DNA of 64,000 bases from Bifidobacterium sp. 7101 (GTDB lineage: Bacteria > Actinomycetota > Actinomycetes > Actinomycetales > Bifidobacteriaceae). Numbering within the stretch: position 1 is the first letter of the stretch; every line of letters begins with the position of its first letter. The position numbers were made by a program, and so were the translations under genes. Below, piece by piece: positions 33,698 through 42,283 of the stretch. The notes beneath the pieces are model-generated. The model was given only the letters and a program-made list of their open reading frames with translations, was not told the DNA's origin and did no database searches. The stretch is taken from assembly GCF_000499285.1 (NCBI RefSeq), contig NZ_AWUN01000001.1, positions 310,001-374,000 of the forward strand, written 5' to 3'.

Positions 33698-35982
33698 TGC
33701 CCGAACAAAAGAAATCCATGTCGGTCAGGCGCTTCTTCACGCTGCTGCTGGCTTACCTTATCTTCTGCGTCGCAGGTGGCGTGGTGGTCTCTGGTTTCCT
33801 GTTCCCCGCTGTCTTCGGCATCAACGCCGCCTCCAGGAATCTGATGCCTGCCCTGAAGACGGACAATATCGACTTCAACGTCAACGATCTGCCCCAGCAG
33901 TCCCGCCTCTACGCCTCCGACGGGCATACGGTCATCGCCACCTTCTATGCGCAGAACAGGATCGTGGTGCCCATCAAGGACGTCTCCGACTACATGCAGA
34001 AGGCCGTGGTGGCCCGCGAGGACCGTCGTTTCTTCGAGCATGCCGGCGTGGACACCCAGGGCGTGCTCAGGGCTTTCATTCAGACCTACATCAAGCAGGG
34101 TGACACCCAGGGCGGCTCCTCCCTGACCCAGCAGTATGTCAAAAACGTGCTCATGAGCCAGGCTGAGGAGAACAACGACCCCATCGCCGAGTACCACGCC
34201 CAGGAGGAGACCATAGCCCGCAAGATGCGGGAGATGCTGATCGCGGTGCAGATGGAGAAGAAGTACTCCAAGGCCGAGATTCTTCAAGGATATTTGAATA
34301 TAGCCCAGTTCGGCACCAACGTCTACGGGGTTGAGTCGGCAGCCAGGCGCTACTTCAGCAAGTCGGCCAAGGACCTGGATCCGGGCGAAGCAGCCACCAT
34401 CGCCGCCGTGACCAAGAATCCCGCCCGCTTCGATCCAACGGTCAATGTCAAGGCCTCCCAGGAGCAGCGGGACATCGTTCTGGACCTGATGCGCCAGGAG
34501 AACTACATTACCCAGCGCCAGTATGACGAGAACAAGGCCAAGCCTCTGGACCAGATGCTGCACGTGCAGTCGGTCGATGCCGGATGCCAGGCGGCTGGAG
34601 ACGCCGCCTTCTTCTGCGATTACGTGACCAAGCAGATCCTCAACTCCAAGGAGTTCGGCAAGAGCCAGGAGGAGCGCAACAAGCTTCTCAAGGAGGGCGG
34701 CCTGGATATTTACACCACCATGGATGTCAACGCCAACGCAGCAGCCATGAAGGCGGCCCGGGACACCATCCCCGTGGATGATCGAAGCGGCTTCGAGGTC
34801 ACGATAGCCTCCATCCGTCCGGGCACCGGCGAGGTCCTGGGCTTCGGCATCAACCGCATCTACGATGCCACCCAGAACTCGGGCGGCGGCACCCGCACGG
34901 CCATCAACTATGCAGTGGATCAGGTCGACGGCGGCGGCTGGGGCTTCCCTGTGGGGTCCACCTGGAAGCCCATCAACCTGGTGTCCTGGATGAAGGCCGG
35001 CAAATCCATCAACCAGTCCCTGCGCACCTCCACCAGCTACCCGCAGACCTCCTTCGCCTGCAAGATGGCGGACGGTACCCCCTACGGGTTCGGCACCGGC
35101 AGTTGGCATGTGGAGAACTCCGGCGGCGGCACCACTTCGCCGGAGACCCCCCTACAGGGTCTGGTGCGCTCGCACAACACCACCCAGGCCTCCATGGCCC
35201 AGCAGATCGGTCTGTGCACCATAGCCGATACTGCCAAGGAGATGGGCTACCACAATTCGCCCAAGGACCAGATGGACATCCACTCGGTCAACACCTTCCA
35301 GCCGCCCATGGTCATCGGTGCGGTCCAGGCCTCCCCGCTGACCATGGCCAACGTCTATGCCACCATCGCCGCCAAGGGCGTGGCCTGCAGCCCCATAGCC
35401 ATGACCAAGGTGATCGACAAGAACGGCAAGTCCGTCAAGGTCCCCAAGGCCAACTGCCATCAGGCCATCGATCCGGGCATCGCCGAGACCGCCGCCTACG
35501 CACTCAACCAAGGCGTCGTCCAGCCCGGAGGCGAGGCGTCCACGACCCAGCTGGACGGGGGACGCAAGACCTTTGCCAAGACCGGCACCCACGAGGACAA
35601 GTACATGCTGACCGGCGGATTCGTGCCCCAGGTTGCCGCCTTCGTCACCGTGGGCAATGCGGAGGGTCAGGTCTCCTTCACCAACAGGACCATCAACGGA
35701 CGGTCCATGCACACCTGGTACGGCATGTATATCGCCACCCCGGCCTGGAAGGACTTCATGAACACCTACCTGGCCGCAGCCAATATCCAGCCGGACAACT
35801 CCTATGGCAATCCCGATCCCCGGTTCACCGGCGGGGTCCAGCAGCCTCAGCTGTCTCAGCCGTCCCAGCAACGGTCCTCGGGCAGACAGCGGCAGACCTA
35901 CCGTCACAGCCAAGGGGAACAACAGGGCAACCAGGGGACCAGTCAGGACCAGTCGCAGACGGTGGATTCGCCGGAGGACTAG
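33697..35982 (+). CDS. Class A penicillin-binding protein (transglycosylase/transpeptidase)
   Basis: A 761-residue bifunctional peptidoglycan synthase. One membrane helix lies near residues 15-40. The GT51 glycosyltransferase has the catalytic Glu in REDRRFFEHAGVD, then GGSSLTQQYVKN and KRVKEMLIA-like EMLIAVQMEKKYSK. The transpeptidase has GSTWKPINL (Ser nucleophile), SHNTT (SxN motif) and KTGTHEDK (KTG). The C-terminal 50 residues are Gln/Ser-rich and disordered. The only cell-wall synthase gene in this part; it is preceded by a Crp-like regulator gene. The chosen start is 33697 because the upstream ATG overlaps the -10 element. Confidence 0.93.
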   Translation: MPEQKKSMSVRRFFTLLLAYLIFCVAGGVVVSGFLFPAVFGINAASRNLMPALKTDNIDFNVNDLPQQSRLYASDGHTVIATFYAQNRIVVPIKDVSDYMQKAVVAREDRRFFEHAGVDTQGVLRAFIQTYIKQGDTQGGSSLTQQYVKNVLMSQAEENNDPIAEYHAQEETIARKMREMLIAVQMEKKYSKAEILQGYLNIAQFGTNVYGVESAARRYFSKSAKDLDPGEAATIAAVTKNPARFDPTVNVKASQEQRDIVLDLMRQENYITQRQYDENKAKPLDQMLHVQSVDAGCQAAGDAAFFCDYVTKQILNSKEFGKSQEERNKLLKEGGLDIYTTMDVNANAAAMKAARDTIPVDDRSGFEVTIASIRPGTGEVLGFGINRIYDATQNSGGGTRTAINYAVDQVDGGGWGFPVGSTWKPINLVSWMKAGKSINQSLRTSTSYPQTSFACKMADGTPYGFGTGSWHVENSGGGTTSPETPLQGLVRSHNTTQASMAQQIGLCTIADTAKEMGYHNSPKDQMDIHSVNTFQPPMVIGAVQASPLTMANVYATIAAKGVACSPIAMTKVIDKNGKSVKVPKANCHQAIDPGIAETAAYALNQGVVQPGGEASTTQLDGGRKTFAKTGTHEDKYMLTGGFVPQVAAFVTVGNAEGQVSFTNRTINGRSMHTWYGMYIATPAWKDFMNTYLAAANIQPDNSYGNPDPRFTGGVQQPQLSQPSQQRSSGRQRQTYRHSQGEQQGNQGTSQDQSQTVDSPED

Positions 35983-35992
35983 GGCCTGTGCC

Positions 35993-36006
35993 TACAATGG
36001 AGACCA
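35993..36006 (+). promoter_or_regulatory. Short-leader promoter before the uORF and OYE gene
   Basis: TACAAT (35993-35998), GGAGACC, ATG 36006. The last 10 bases are identical to those before the PBP start at 33697. Confidence 0.5.
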
Positions 36007-36071
36007 TGAGGGATTCGTCAACGGGCGGACCACGAGGGGTGCGGCCGCCCGCCGGGAGAGGCAGGAACTGA
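36006..36071 (+). CDS. Putative 21-residue upstream ORF coupled to the OYE gene
   Basis: Starts 7 nt after a -10 element and ends in a TGA (36069-36071) whose last base is the A of the downstream ATG. The peptide is rich in Gly, Arg and Pro (MRDSSTGGPRGVRPPAGRG plus two). The stop-start overlap suggests it serves to bring ribosomes to the OYE start, or acts as a leader peptide. It is supported by position only, with no known homology. Confidence 0.4.
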   Translation: MRDSSTGGPRGVRPPAGRGRN

Positions 36072-37432
36072 TGGTCCAGGAATATTCAGAGCTGGATGAC
36101 AAGGCCCCTCAGGCCGACGGCCGGGTCAAGGAGGATCAGGCGATGCCGGGGCCGGTGAGCGGCTCTGGCAGGCTGGATGTGTCCAAACCGATCTGGCCCT
36201 TCGAGCCGGGTGCCGCTGACGGAAAGAAAAAGGCTGGCAAGGCTGTCAAGGGGGTCAAATCGGCCAAGAAGGGCAAGAAAGACAAGAGGGTCAAAAAGGC
36301 TGGGAAATCAAAATCAGGCAGAAGGCATGAGATGGCTCTGCCTGCGCTCTTCCAGCCCATGGAACTGCGCGACCAGCATATCCGCAACAGGATCTGGATG
36401 CCGCCCATGGACACCTATTCGGCCCTGCGGCACGACGGGGTTCCTACCAACTTCCACTACCAGCACTATGTGTCCCGGGCCCTGGGCGGCTTCGGAGTCG
36501 TCATCGGGGAGGCCACTGCCGTCAATCCCCAGGGGCGGATCTCGCCCTGCGATGTGGGACTGTGGAACGACGAGCAGACCAGGGCCTGGCAGGGCATCGT
36601 CCGTGATGTCAAGGCCGCTGGGGCGGTGCCCATCGTTCAGCTCAACCACTCGGGGCGCAAGGGTTCCTCCGGGTGCTCCTCCATGGGCTACATCAACGCC
36701 ACTGTGCCTGTGGCCGAGGGCGGCTGGCAGCCTGTGGGCCCCAGCCCCATTGCCTTTGGCAGGATGGCGGTCCCGGTCCAGCTCTCACGGGCTCAGATAG
36801 CCTCCATTGTGGCCGACTTCCGCTCTGCTGCCGTGCGAGCCGTTCAGGCTGGCTTCCTGGGAGTGGAGCTACACGCCGCCCACGGCTACCTGCTCTCCCA
36901 ATTCCTCGATCCCCTGATCAACCGACGAAACGACGAGTACGGGGGCGACCTGTCCGGCAGGATGCGCCTGCTGATCCAGGTGACCGATGCTGTGCGCGAG
37001 GTCATTCCTTCGGGGATGCCCCTGCTGGTGCGCATGTCCGCCACCGACTGGGCCACTGGCGGATGGGGCCTGGACGAGACCATCCGCACTGCCAAGGTGC
37101 TCAAGCTGCACGGGGTGGACCTGATTGATGTTTCCACCGGGGGTCTGGTCCCAGGTGTGAAGATTCCAGCCGCTCCCAACTACCAGGTTCCTTTCTCCTA
37201 CCAGGTTCGCAGCCAGGTGCTGATTCCCACCACGGCGGTGGGGCTGATCACCAAGCCCAGGCAGGCCGACAGGATCGTGCGCAAGGGCCTGGCCGATGCG
37301 GTCGAGATCGGTCGAGCCAGCCTGCGCGACCCCTACTGGCCGCTCAGGGCCGCCTATAAACTGGGGCTGTCCGCTCAGCAGGCCCCCTACCCTGAGCCTT
37401 ACCGGCGCGGGGCCTACGGCATCGCACGCTGA
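36071..37432 (+). CDS. Old-yellow-enzyme family NADH:flavin oxidoreductase with Lys-rich N-terminal extension
   Basis: An FMN-dependent ene-reductase of the YqjM-like group. The enzyme core starts near LFQPMELRDQHIRNRIWMPP and contains HSGRKGSS, ELHAAHGYLLSQFLDP (substrate-binding region), RRNDEYGGDLSGRMRLL, LVRMSATDW and the C-terminal GRASLRDPYWPL (FMN phosphate site). ATG 36071 gives 453 residues, with an acidic 50-residue start and a Lys/Gly/Ala-rich segment (about 55-83) before the core. ATG 36332 would give only the core (366 residues, the usual length). The native substrate is unknown; these enzymes often reduce electrophilic alkenes in stress. Confidence 0.88.
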   Translation: MVQEYSELDDKAPQADGRVKEDQAMPGPVSGSGRLDVSKPIWPFEPGAADGKKKAGKAVKGVKSAKKGKKDKRVKKAGKSKSGRRHEMALPALFQPMELRDQHIRNRIWMPPMDTYSALRHDGVPTNFHYQHYVSRALGGFGVVIGEATAVNPQGRISPCDVGLWNDEQTRAWQGIVRDVKAAGAVPIVQLNHSGRKGSSGCSSMGYINATVPVAEGGWQPVGPSPIAFGRMAVPVQLSRAQIASIVADFRSAAVRAVQAGFLGVELHAAHGYLLSQFLDPLINRRNDEYGGDLSGRMRLLIQVTDAVREVIPSGMPLLVRMSATDWATGGWGLDETIRTAKVLKLHGVDLIDVSTGGLVPGVKIPAAPNYQVPFSYQVRSQVLIPTTAVGLITKPRQADRIVRKGLADAVEIGRASLRDPYWPLRAAYKLGLSAQQAPYPEPYRRGAYGIAR

Positions 37433-37440
37433 GAGCGGCC

Positions 37441-38184
37441 ATGGACGTTGTTCGCGGCGGAGCGGGGACCGTTGTGGTCATGCCCACCTACCAGGAGGCC
37501 GACAACATCGGGGTGACCCTCCCTCAGCTCTTGGATTGCTGCCCCGAGGTCGATGTCCTGGTCGTCGACGACAACTCGCCGGACGGCACCGGTGCCCTGG
37601 CCGAGGATATGGCCAGTCGCAATCCTCGCGTGCACGTCATCCATCGGCATGCCCGCCGCGGGTTGGGTCCAGCCTACGTGCAGGGGTTCCGTTGGTCGCT
37701 GGATCAAGGCTATGACCTGATCTGCGAGATGGACATGGATGGATCCCATCGGCCCCAGGATCTGGCCAGGATGCTGGCAGTGGCCCGAGGCCATGCACAT
37801 CCGGGCCTGGTCATCGGCTCGCGCCGGGTGCGCGGAGGCCGCACTCAACATTGGCCCTGGTATCGGGATCTGATCTCCCGTGCGGGATCCTGGTATGCCC
37901 GCACCGCCCTGGGGTCCTCGGTAAGGGACATGACCGCCGGCCTGCGGGTCTATCGAGCGGACGTGTTGAGGCGGATCGATCTGGGAAGGGTTCGATCCAG
38001 CGGATACGTCTTCCAGGTGGATATGCTGCGTCGAGTCCAGGCCATAAGTGTCAGCGTAGTCGAAGTGCCTATAGTCTTTGTGGAGCGGGTTCGCGGCAGT
38101 TCGAAGATGGATGCCGGGATCGTGCTGGAGGCCATGGCCCAGGTGACCCTGTGGGGACTTGAACGGTTGACCCGTCGAAACTGA
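37441..38184 (+). CDS. Polyprenol-phosphate mannosyltransferase-like GT2 glycosyltransferase
   Basis: A 247-residue soluble GT2 enzyme resembling actinobacterial Ppm1 and eukaryotic DPM1. It has VVVMPTYQEADNI, VLVVDDNSPDGT (DxD-like nucleotide site), EMDMDGSHRP (metal-binding DMDGSH), SRRVRGG, and the TAGLRVY and GYVFQVDML motifs of this family. It would transfer mannose from GDP-mannose to a polyprenyl phosphate on the inner membrane face, feeding cell-wall glycans or O-mannosylation. There is no membrane domain or acyltransferase fusion, unlike some mycobacterial forms. It follows the OYE gene by 8 nt. Sugar specificity is by family. Confidence 0.88.
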   Translation: MDVVRGGAGTVVVMPTYQEADNIGVTLPQLLDCCPEVDVLVVDDNSPDGTGALAEDMASRNPRVHVIHRHARRGLGPAYVQGFRWSLDQGYDLICEMDMDGSHRPQDLARMLAVARGHAHPGLVIGSRRVRGGRTQHWPWYRDLISRAGSWYARTALGSSVRDMTAGLRVYRADVLRRIDLGRVRSSGYVFQVDMLRRVQAISVSVVEVPIVFVERVRGSSKMDAGIVLEAMAQVTLWGLERLTRRN

Positions 38185-38326
38185 CATGGGCTCACATTCG
38201 TGTTCGCTTTCATAAGCGACCCAGCAGCGTTATTTGAGCCTTGAAGGATAAACTGCGTCTTGATGGATGGATTCCTGCAAGAGCTCCGGCAGGCCTCAGA
38301 TGTATGGAAGAATGGTTCCAGCACCT

Positions 38327-38344
38327 GAAAAATGTCGATTTTTC
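38327..38344. promoter_or_regulatory. AT-rich inverted repeat upstream of the DeoR promoter
   Basis: GAAAAAT, four bases, ATTTTTC: a perfect 7-bp inverted repeat 41 nt before the -35 of the DeoR gene. It could be an operator for autoregulation or a weak terminator for the gene upstream. Confidence 0.35.
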
Positions 38345-38384
38345 GCCCCTGCTTCGTGACGGCGACTGCAGTCCGATAGCCAGC

Positions 38385-38421
38385 TTGCCAATTTGGGCGA
38401 ATGTGTGCGATAATGTTCGAA
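38385..38421 (+). promoter_or_regulatory. Promoter of the DeoR-type gene, leaderless
   Basis: TTGCCA (38385-38390), an 18-nt spacer, GATAAT (38409-38414), six bases, ATG 38421. This is the most complete example of the leaderless layout in the window, with both boxes recognisable. Confidence 0.7.
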
Positions 38422-39260
38422 TGATATCGTCACAACGCCAACACCTGATATTGAACCGGTTGCGTACTCGTGGCGCAGTCCGTATAACTGCCCTCTCCAA
38501 GGAGCTGGGGGTCTCCGCCATGACCATCCGCCGTGACATTGCCGACCTGGCGGACAAGGGCCTGCTCAAGAGGGTCCACGGAGGGGCCGTCACCACCAGC
38601 TCGCTTCTGGCTGAGCCGCTCTTCTCGGTCAAGTCGCAGATGGACATGGGCCTCAAGGACACCATCGCCCGTCATGCCATCGACTACGTCTCCCCGGGCG
38701 ACGTCATCGCCATCGGGGGAGGGACCACGGCTTATGTCTTTGCCCAGCACCTGCTGGAGAGTCGCCAGTGCGCGGGCGTGACCCTGTTGACCAATTCCAT
38801 ACCCGTGGCCGAACTGGTCCAGGCCATGGAGAGCAAGGATGTGGAGGTCATCGTCACCGGCGGTGTCATCACCCGGTCCAACTCCCTGGTAGGTCCCATT
38901 GCAGACAAGGTCATCGCCTCCCTGCGGGTCAACACGGTTTTCCTGGGGACCCACTCGGTCTCCATACCCCGCGGCTTCCTGATGCCCAACTCCCTGGAGG
39001 CGGCCACGGATATGGCCCTGATGGACATCGCCGACCGGACCATCATCCTGACCGACCACACCAAGTGGAGCTGCACCTCCCTGTCCCTGTTCGCCTCCTT
39101 CGACCAGGTGGACACAGTCATCACCGACGACCAGCTGGACCAGGAGTCGGCCGAGGCCACAAGGTCCCTGGTCAAGCGACTGGTTCTGGTGCCGGTCAAC
39201 CCTGAGGAAGGCCAGGCTCAAGAGGGGTCCTCCGACGGGACCGAGGCCCAGGTTCAATGA
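38421..39260 (+). CDS. DeoR/GlpR-family regulator of the galactose genes
   Basis: A 279-residue sugar-metabolism repressor. The N-terminal helix-turn-helix is QRQHLILNRL, ITALSKELGVSAMTIRRDI and KRVHGGAV (DeoR signature). The C-terminal ligand domain has VIAIGGGTTAYVFAQ, LLTNSIPVAEL, VIVTGGVI and VFLGTHSVS, and resembles sugar-phosphate isomerase-like domains that sense phosphorylated sugars. I start at 38421, where a -10 element lies 6 nt upstream; the longer open frame upstream includes the promoter itself. It is followed after 82 nt by galT and galK, an arrangement common in bifidobacteria, so it probably controls them with galactose-derived phosphate as signal (inference). Confidence 0.92.
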   Translation: MISSQRQHLILNRLRTRGAVRITALSKELGVSAMTIRRDIADLADKGLLKRVHGGAVTTSSLLAEPLFSVKSQMDMGLKDTIARHAIDYVSPGDVIAIGGGTTAYVFAQHLLESRQCAGVTLLTNSIPVAELVQAMESKDVEVIVTGGVITRSNSLVGPIADKVIASLRVNTVFLGTHSVSIPRGFLMPNSLEAATDMALMDIADRTIILTDHTKWSCTSLSLFASFDQVDTVITDDQLDQESAEATRSLVKRLVLVPVNPEEGQAQEGSSDGTEAQVQ

Positions 39261-39342
39261 TCGACCAGTTGCTCAAGGGTGCGCAGGTTGTCATAGCGGG
39301 TTGCCATGGATTGTCAATCATCACGGACGATGAAGGAGCAGC

Positions 39343-40626
39343 ATGAAGTCAGAGCAGTATGTCCCCCAACGGTATGTTCCCGGCGACTACGCCAGGGAGC
39401 ACATCCGCATCACCCCCACCAGGCTGGCCGACGGGCGTCGGTTCTTCTACCTGGACGATGATCCTGAGTACGTCTCTGGCCGCAGGACCAGGCGTCTGGA
39501 CGATCCTCGTCCGCTGACCGACCGGTTCGCCCCCCATCAGGATCAGGAGGGCAGGACGGTGCCCTTCCAGCCGCCGCAGATGCGCCGGGACCCTCTGACC
39601 GGAGACTGGATCCCCATGGCCACAGCCCGGATGAACCGGCCCATTACCGCCGGTCCACAGGCCACCGCCAAGGGCAACCCCCTGGCCGCCAGAAAGCCCG
39701 GAGACCCCTACCAGGATGGGGAAATCCCCGATGTGGACTACAACGTGGCTGTCTTCGAGAACCGCTTCCCCTCCATGATGCAGGTGCCCAATACGCAGGC
39801 GGCCAACCAGTCCTCCCTGGTGGATGGCAACCCTCTATGGCCGGTACGCGAGGCCAACGGACGCTGTGAGGTGGTCTGCTTCGACCCTGACGAGCACGCC
39901 CTCCCTGCCGATCTGCCGGTCTCCCGTCTGCGGACGGTGGTGGAGGCCTGGGCTTTCCGCACTGCTGAGATCTCGACCATGGAGGGCATCGAACAGATCT
40001 TCCCCTTCGAAAACCACGGCCAGGAGATCGGCGTCTCCCTGGCCCACCCCCACGGACAGATCTACTGCTACCCCTTCATCGCCCCCCGGCTGGAGCAGGA
40101 GTTGAGGCAGTGCGCCGCCTACAAGGAACGCACCGGCGGCAACCTTTTGGCGGACATCCTCAAGGCCGAGCTGGACTCCGGTCGACGTGTCGTCTTCCGC
40201 AACGCAACCTGGGTGGCCTATGTGCCCGCCGCCGCCCGCTGGCCCTTGGAGGTCCACGTGGCCCCTGTCCGCGACGGAATTCTGAGTCTGGACCAGCTCA
40301 ACGACCAGGAGCGCTGGGATCTGGCCGTCATGTATTCCACCCTGCTCAAGCGGGGCAACGCCTTCTTTGACAAGGGTGACGGCAAGGGGATGGATCTGCC
40401 CTACATCGCCGCCTGGCACCAGGCTCCGCTGCACGATCCGCGGCGGGAGGACTACCGGCTCAACCTGCAGTTCTTCTCCTTCCGTCGTGCCGTGGACAAA
40501 ATCAAGTATCTTGCCGGGTCCGAGTCGGGCATGGCTGCCTGGGTGTCGGACACCACCCCCGAGCGAATCGCCGACCGATTCCGCCAACTGGGACCCCAGG
40601 ACCTTGGGAATGGAGAGAATCAATGA
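39343..40626 (+). CDS. galT: Galactose-1-phosphate uridylyltransferase
   Basis: A 427-residue Leloir-pathway enzyme that exchanges UMP between UDP-glucose and galactose-1-phosphate. It contains VAVFENRFPSM, the active-site SLAHPHGQIYCYPF with the nucleophilic His of the HPH motif, and the C-terminal AWHQAP. The N-terminal 60 residues (YVPQRYVPGDYAREHI, FFYLDDDPEYVSG) are typical of bifidobacterial GalT and longer than in E. coli. AAGGAG lies just before the ATG. Its stop overlaps the galK start (ATGA). Regulation by the upstream DeoR protein is likely. Confidence 0.96.
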   Translation: MKSEQYVPQRYVPGDYAREHIRITPTRLADGRRFFYLDDDPEYVSGRRTRRLDDPRPLTDRFAPHQDQEGRTVPFQPPQMRRDPLTGDWIPMATARMNRPITAGPQATAKGNPLAARKPGDPYQDGEIPDVDYNVAVFENRFPSMMQVPNTQAANQSSLVDGNPLWPVREANGRCEVVCFDPDEHALPADLPVSRLRTVVEAWAFRTAEISTMEGIEQIFPFENHGQEIGVSLAHPHGQIYCYPFIAPRLEQELRQCAAYKERTGGNLLADILKAELDSGRRVVFRNATWVAYVPAAARWPLEVHVAPVRDGILSLDQLNDQERWDLAVMYSTLLKRGNAFFDKGDGKGMDLPYIAAWHQAPLHDPRREDYRLNLQFFSFRRAVDKIKYLAGSESGMAAWVSDTTPERIADRFRQLGPQDLGNGENQ

Positions 40627-41885
40627 CGACGACAGTGGAATTCATACAGGCCTGGACCCAGGGCGCCGACGGCCAAGGGGCGACCAGGGCTCGCGAACTC
40701 TTCCAAAAAGTCTATGGCGGGGACCCCCAGGGCGTCTGGAGTGCCCCCGGCCGGGTCAATCTGATTGGCGAGCATACGGATTACAACGCCGGGCTCTGCC
40801 TGCCCATCGCCCTGCCCAATCGCACCTATGTGGCCGCCAGTCCCAGGATGGACAGCCGGGTCCGCTTGGTTTCCACCATGGATCCGGAGCATCCGGTCCA
40901 GGCTGACCTGGATGGGCTCCAGGCCCGGGGAGTGAGTGGCTGGGCGGCCTATCCGGTAGGCGTGGCCTGGGCCCTGCAGCGGGACGGCTTCCCTCAGGTT
41001 CAAGGGTTCGATCTGGCTCTGGCCTCCTGCGTGCCGGTGGGGTCCGGGTTGAGCTCTTCGGCGGCCATGACCTGTGCAGTGGCCCTGGCCCTGGATGACC
41101 TGTTCGGCCTGGGCCTGGGCGGTGACGAGGCTGGTCGGGTCAGGCTGATCCAGGCCGCCATCACGGCTGAGAATGATATGGCCGGCGCCTCCACCGGCGG
41201 CATGGATCAGAGTGCCGCCATGCGGTGTCGATCCGGCTGCGCCCTGCGACTGGACTGTCGGCCGGAACTGGATGCCATGAGCAACGTGCGCCAGGTTCCC
41301 TTCGACCTGCAGGCTGCGGGCCTGGAGTTGCTGGTGGTCGACACCAGGGCCCAGCACCAGCTCAACGACGGCCAATACGATCAGCGACGGGCCACCTGTG
41401 AGCAGGCTGCACACCTGCTGGGGGTGGCCAACCTGCGCCAGGTGGCTGACCAGGTCAATGGGGCCGCTGATCCTCCATCCGCCCTGGCTGCCCTGCTGGA
41501 GCAGCTGCCCGATGATACCATGCGTCGGCGGGTCCGCCACGTCATCAGCGAGATAGGACGGGTGGACCGCTTCATCGAGGCCTTCGGCAGGGGCGATTAC
41601 GTCCTGGCCGGCCGCCTGTTCAACGCCTCCCATGACTCCTTGAGGGACGACTACGAGGTCACCTGCCCGGAGCTGGATGAGGCTGTGGACGCGGCACGTC
41701 AGGGTGGGGCCTATGGGGCTCGTATGACCGGCGGCGGGTTCGGCGGATCCATCATCGCCCTGGCTGACGCCGGCAAGGGCTCCGATCTTGCCCGTGACAT
41801 CGCCGAACGATTCGCCTCCAAGGGATTCAAGGCCCCCAGAGCCCTGATCGCCCTGCCCTCCTCGGCGGCCACGCGCGAATCCTGA
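40623..41885 (+). CDS. galK: Galactokinase
   Basis: A 420-residue GHMP kinase that phosphorylates galactose at C1, the first Leloir step. Family motifs: GRVNLIGEHTDYNAGLCLPI (substrate), VGSGLSSSAAM (ATP loop) and GARMTGGGFGGSIIAL near the C terminus, and the catalytic Asp region GASTGGMDQSAA. The ATG overlaps the galT stop by 4 bp, which suggests coupled, stoichiometric expression. A GC-rich terminator follows 20 nt later, closing the operon. Confidence 0.97.
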   Translation: MTTTVEFIQAWTQGADGQGATRARELFQKVYGGDPQGVWSAPGRVNLIGEHTDYNAGLCLPIALPNRTYVAASPRMDSRVRLVSTMDPEHPVQADLDGLQARGVSGWAAYPVGVAWALQRDGFPQVQGFDLALASCVPVGSGLSSSAAMTCAVALALDDLFGLGLGGDEAGRVRLIQAAITAENDMAGASTGGMDQSAAMRCRSGCALRLDCRPELDAMSNVRQVPFDLQAAGLELLVVDTRAQHQLNDGQYDQRRATCEQAAHLLGVANLRQVADQVNGAADPPSALAALLEQLPDDTMRRRVRHVISEIGRVDRFIEAFGRGDYVLAGRLFNASHDSLRDDYEVTCPELDEAVDAARQGGAYGARMTGGGFGGSIIALADAGKGSDLARDIAERFASKGFKAPRALIALPSSAATRES

Positions 41886-41905
41886 ATCAGAGTGCAGACC
41901 TCAAC

Positions 41906-41958
41906 GACCCCGCTTCTCCCGGCGCTCCTCTAAGCTGGGGGAGCGGGGTCCCGGTTTT
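41906..41958 (+). terminator. Rho-independent terminator of the gal operon
   Basis: GACCCCGCT pairs with AGCGGGGTC, extended inward by about five pairs, around a 16-nt loop, followed by CCGGTTTT. It lies 20 nt after the galK stop. Confidence 0.8.
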
Positions 41959-42000
41959 CAGGGGGTCCGGTCAAGGGCGAGGTGGATGAGGAGGACGGTC

Positions 42001-42273
42001 ATGGACAAGGCGATCATCACGGTGGTGGGCAAGGATGCCATCGGCATCATCGGCAAGGTCTGCACAGACCTCTCCCAGCAGGGGATCAATGTGCTGGATA
42101 TTTCGCAGACCATTCTGGATGGCTTCTTCACCATGATGATGATTGTGGACTGCACCGCCTGCAGGGATGATTTCGATGCGCTGAGCCAGAGGATGGAATC
42201 TTTGGGAGAGGATATCGGAGTCTCCATCCGTTGCCAGCGCGAGGAGATCTTCACCAGGATGCACCGGGTCTGA
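42001..42273 (+). CDS. ACT-domain protein (UPF0237)
   Basis: A 90-residue stand-alone ACT domain: [38 protein letters not shown] and [18 protein letters not shown] domains usually bind amino acids or other small ligands as dimers. ATG 42001 is preceded by GAGGAGG. It is followed 10 nt later by the UPF0210/PFL-family gene. The two are conserved neighbours in many bacteria, so the ACT protein is probably the sensing partner. No enzyme role is established. Confidence 0.9.
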   Translation: MDKAIITVVGKDAIGIIGKVCTDLSQQGINVLDISQTILDGFFTMMMIVDCTACRDDFDALSQRMESLGEDIGVSIRCQREEIFTRMHRV

Positions 42274-42283
42274 GGAGGCAGCC

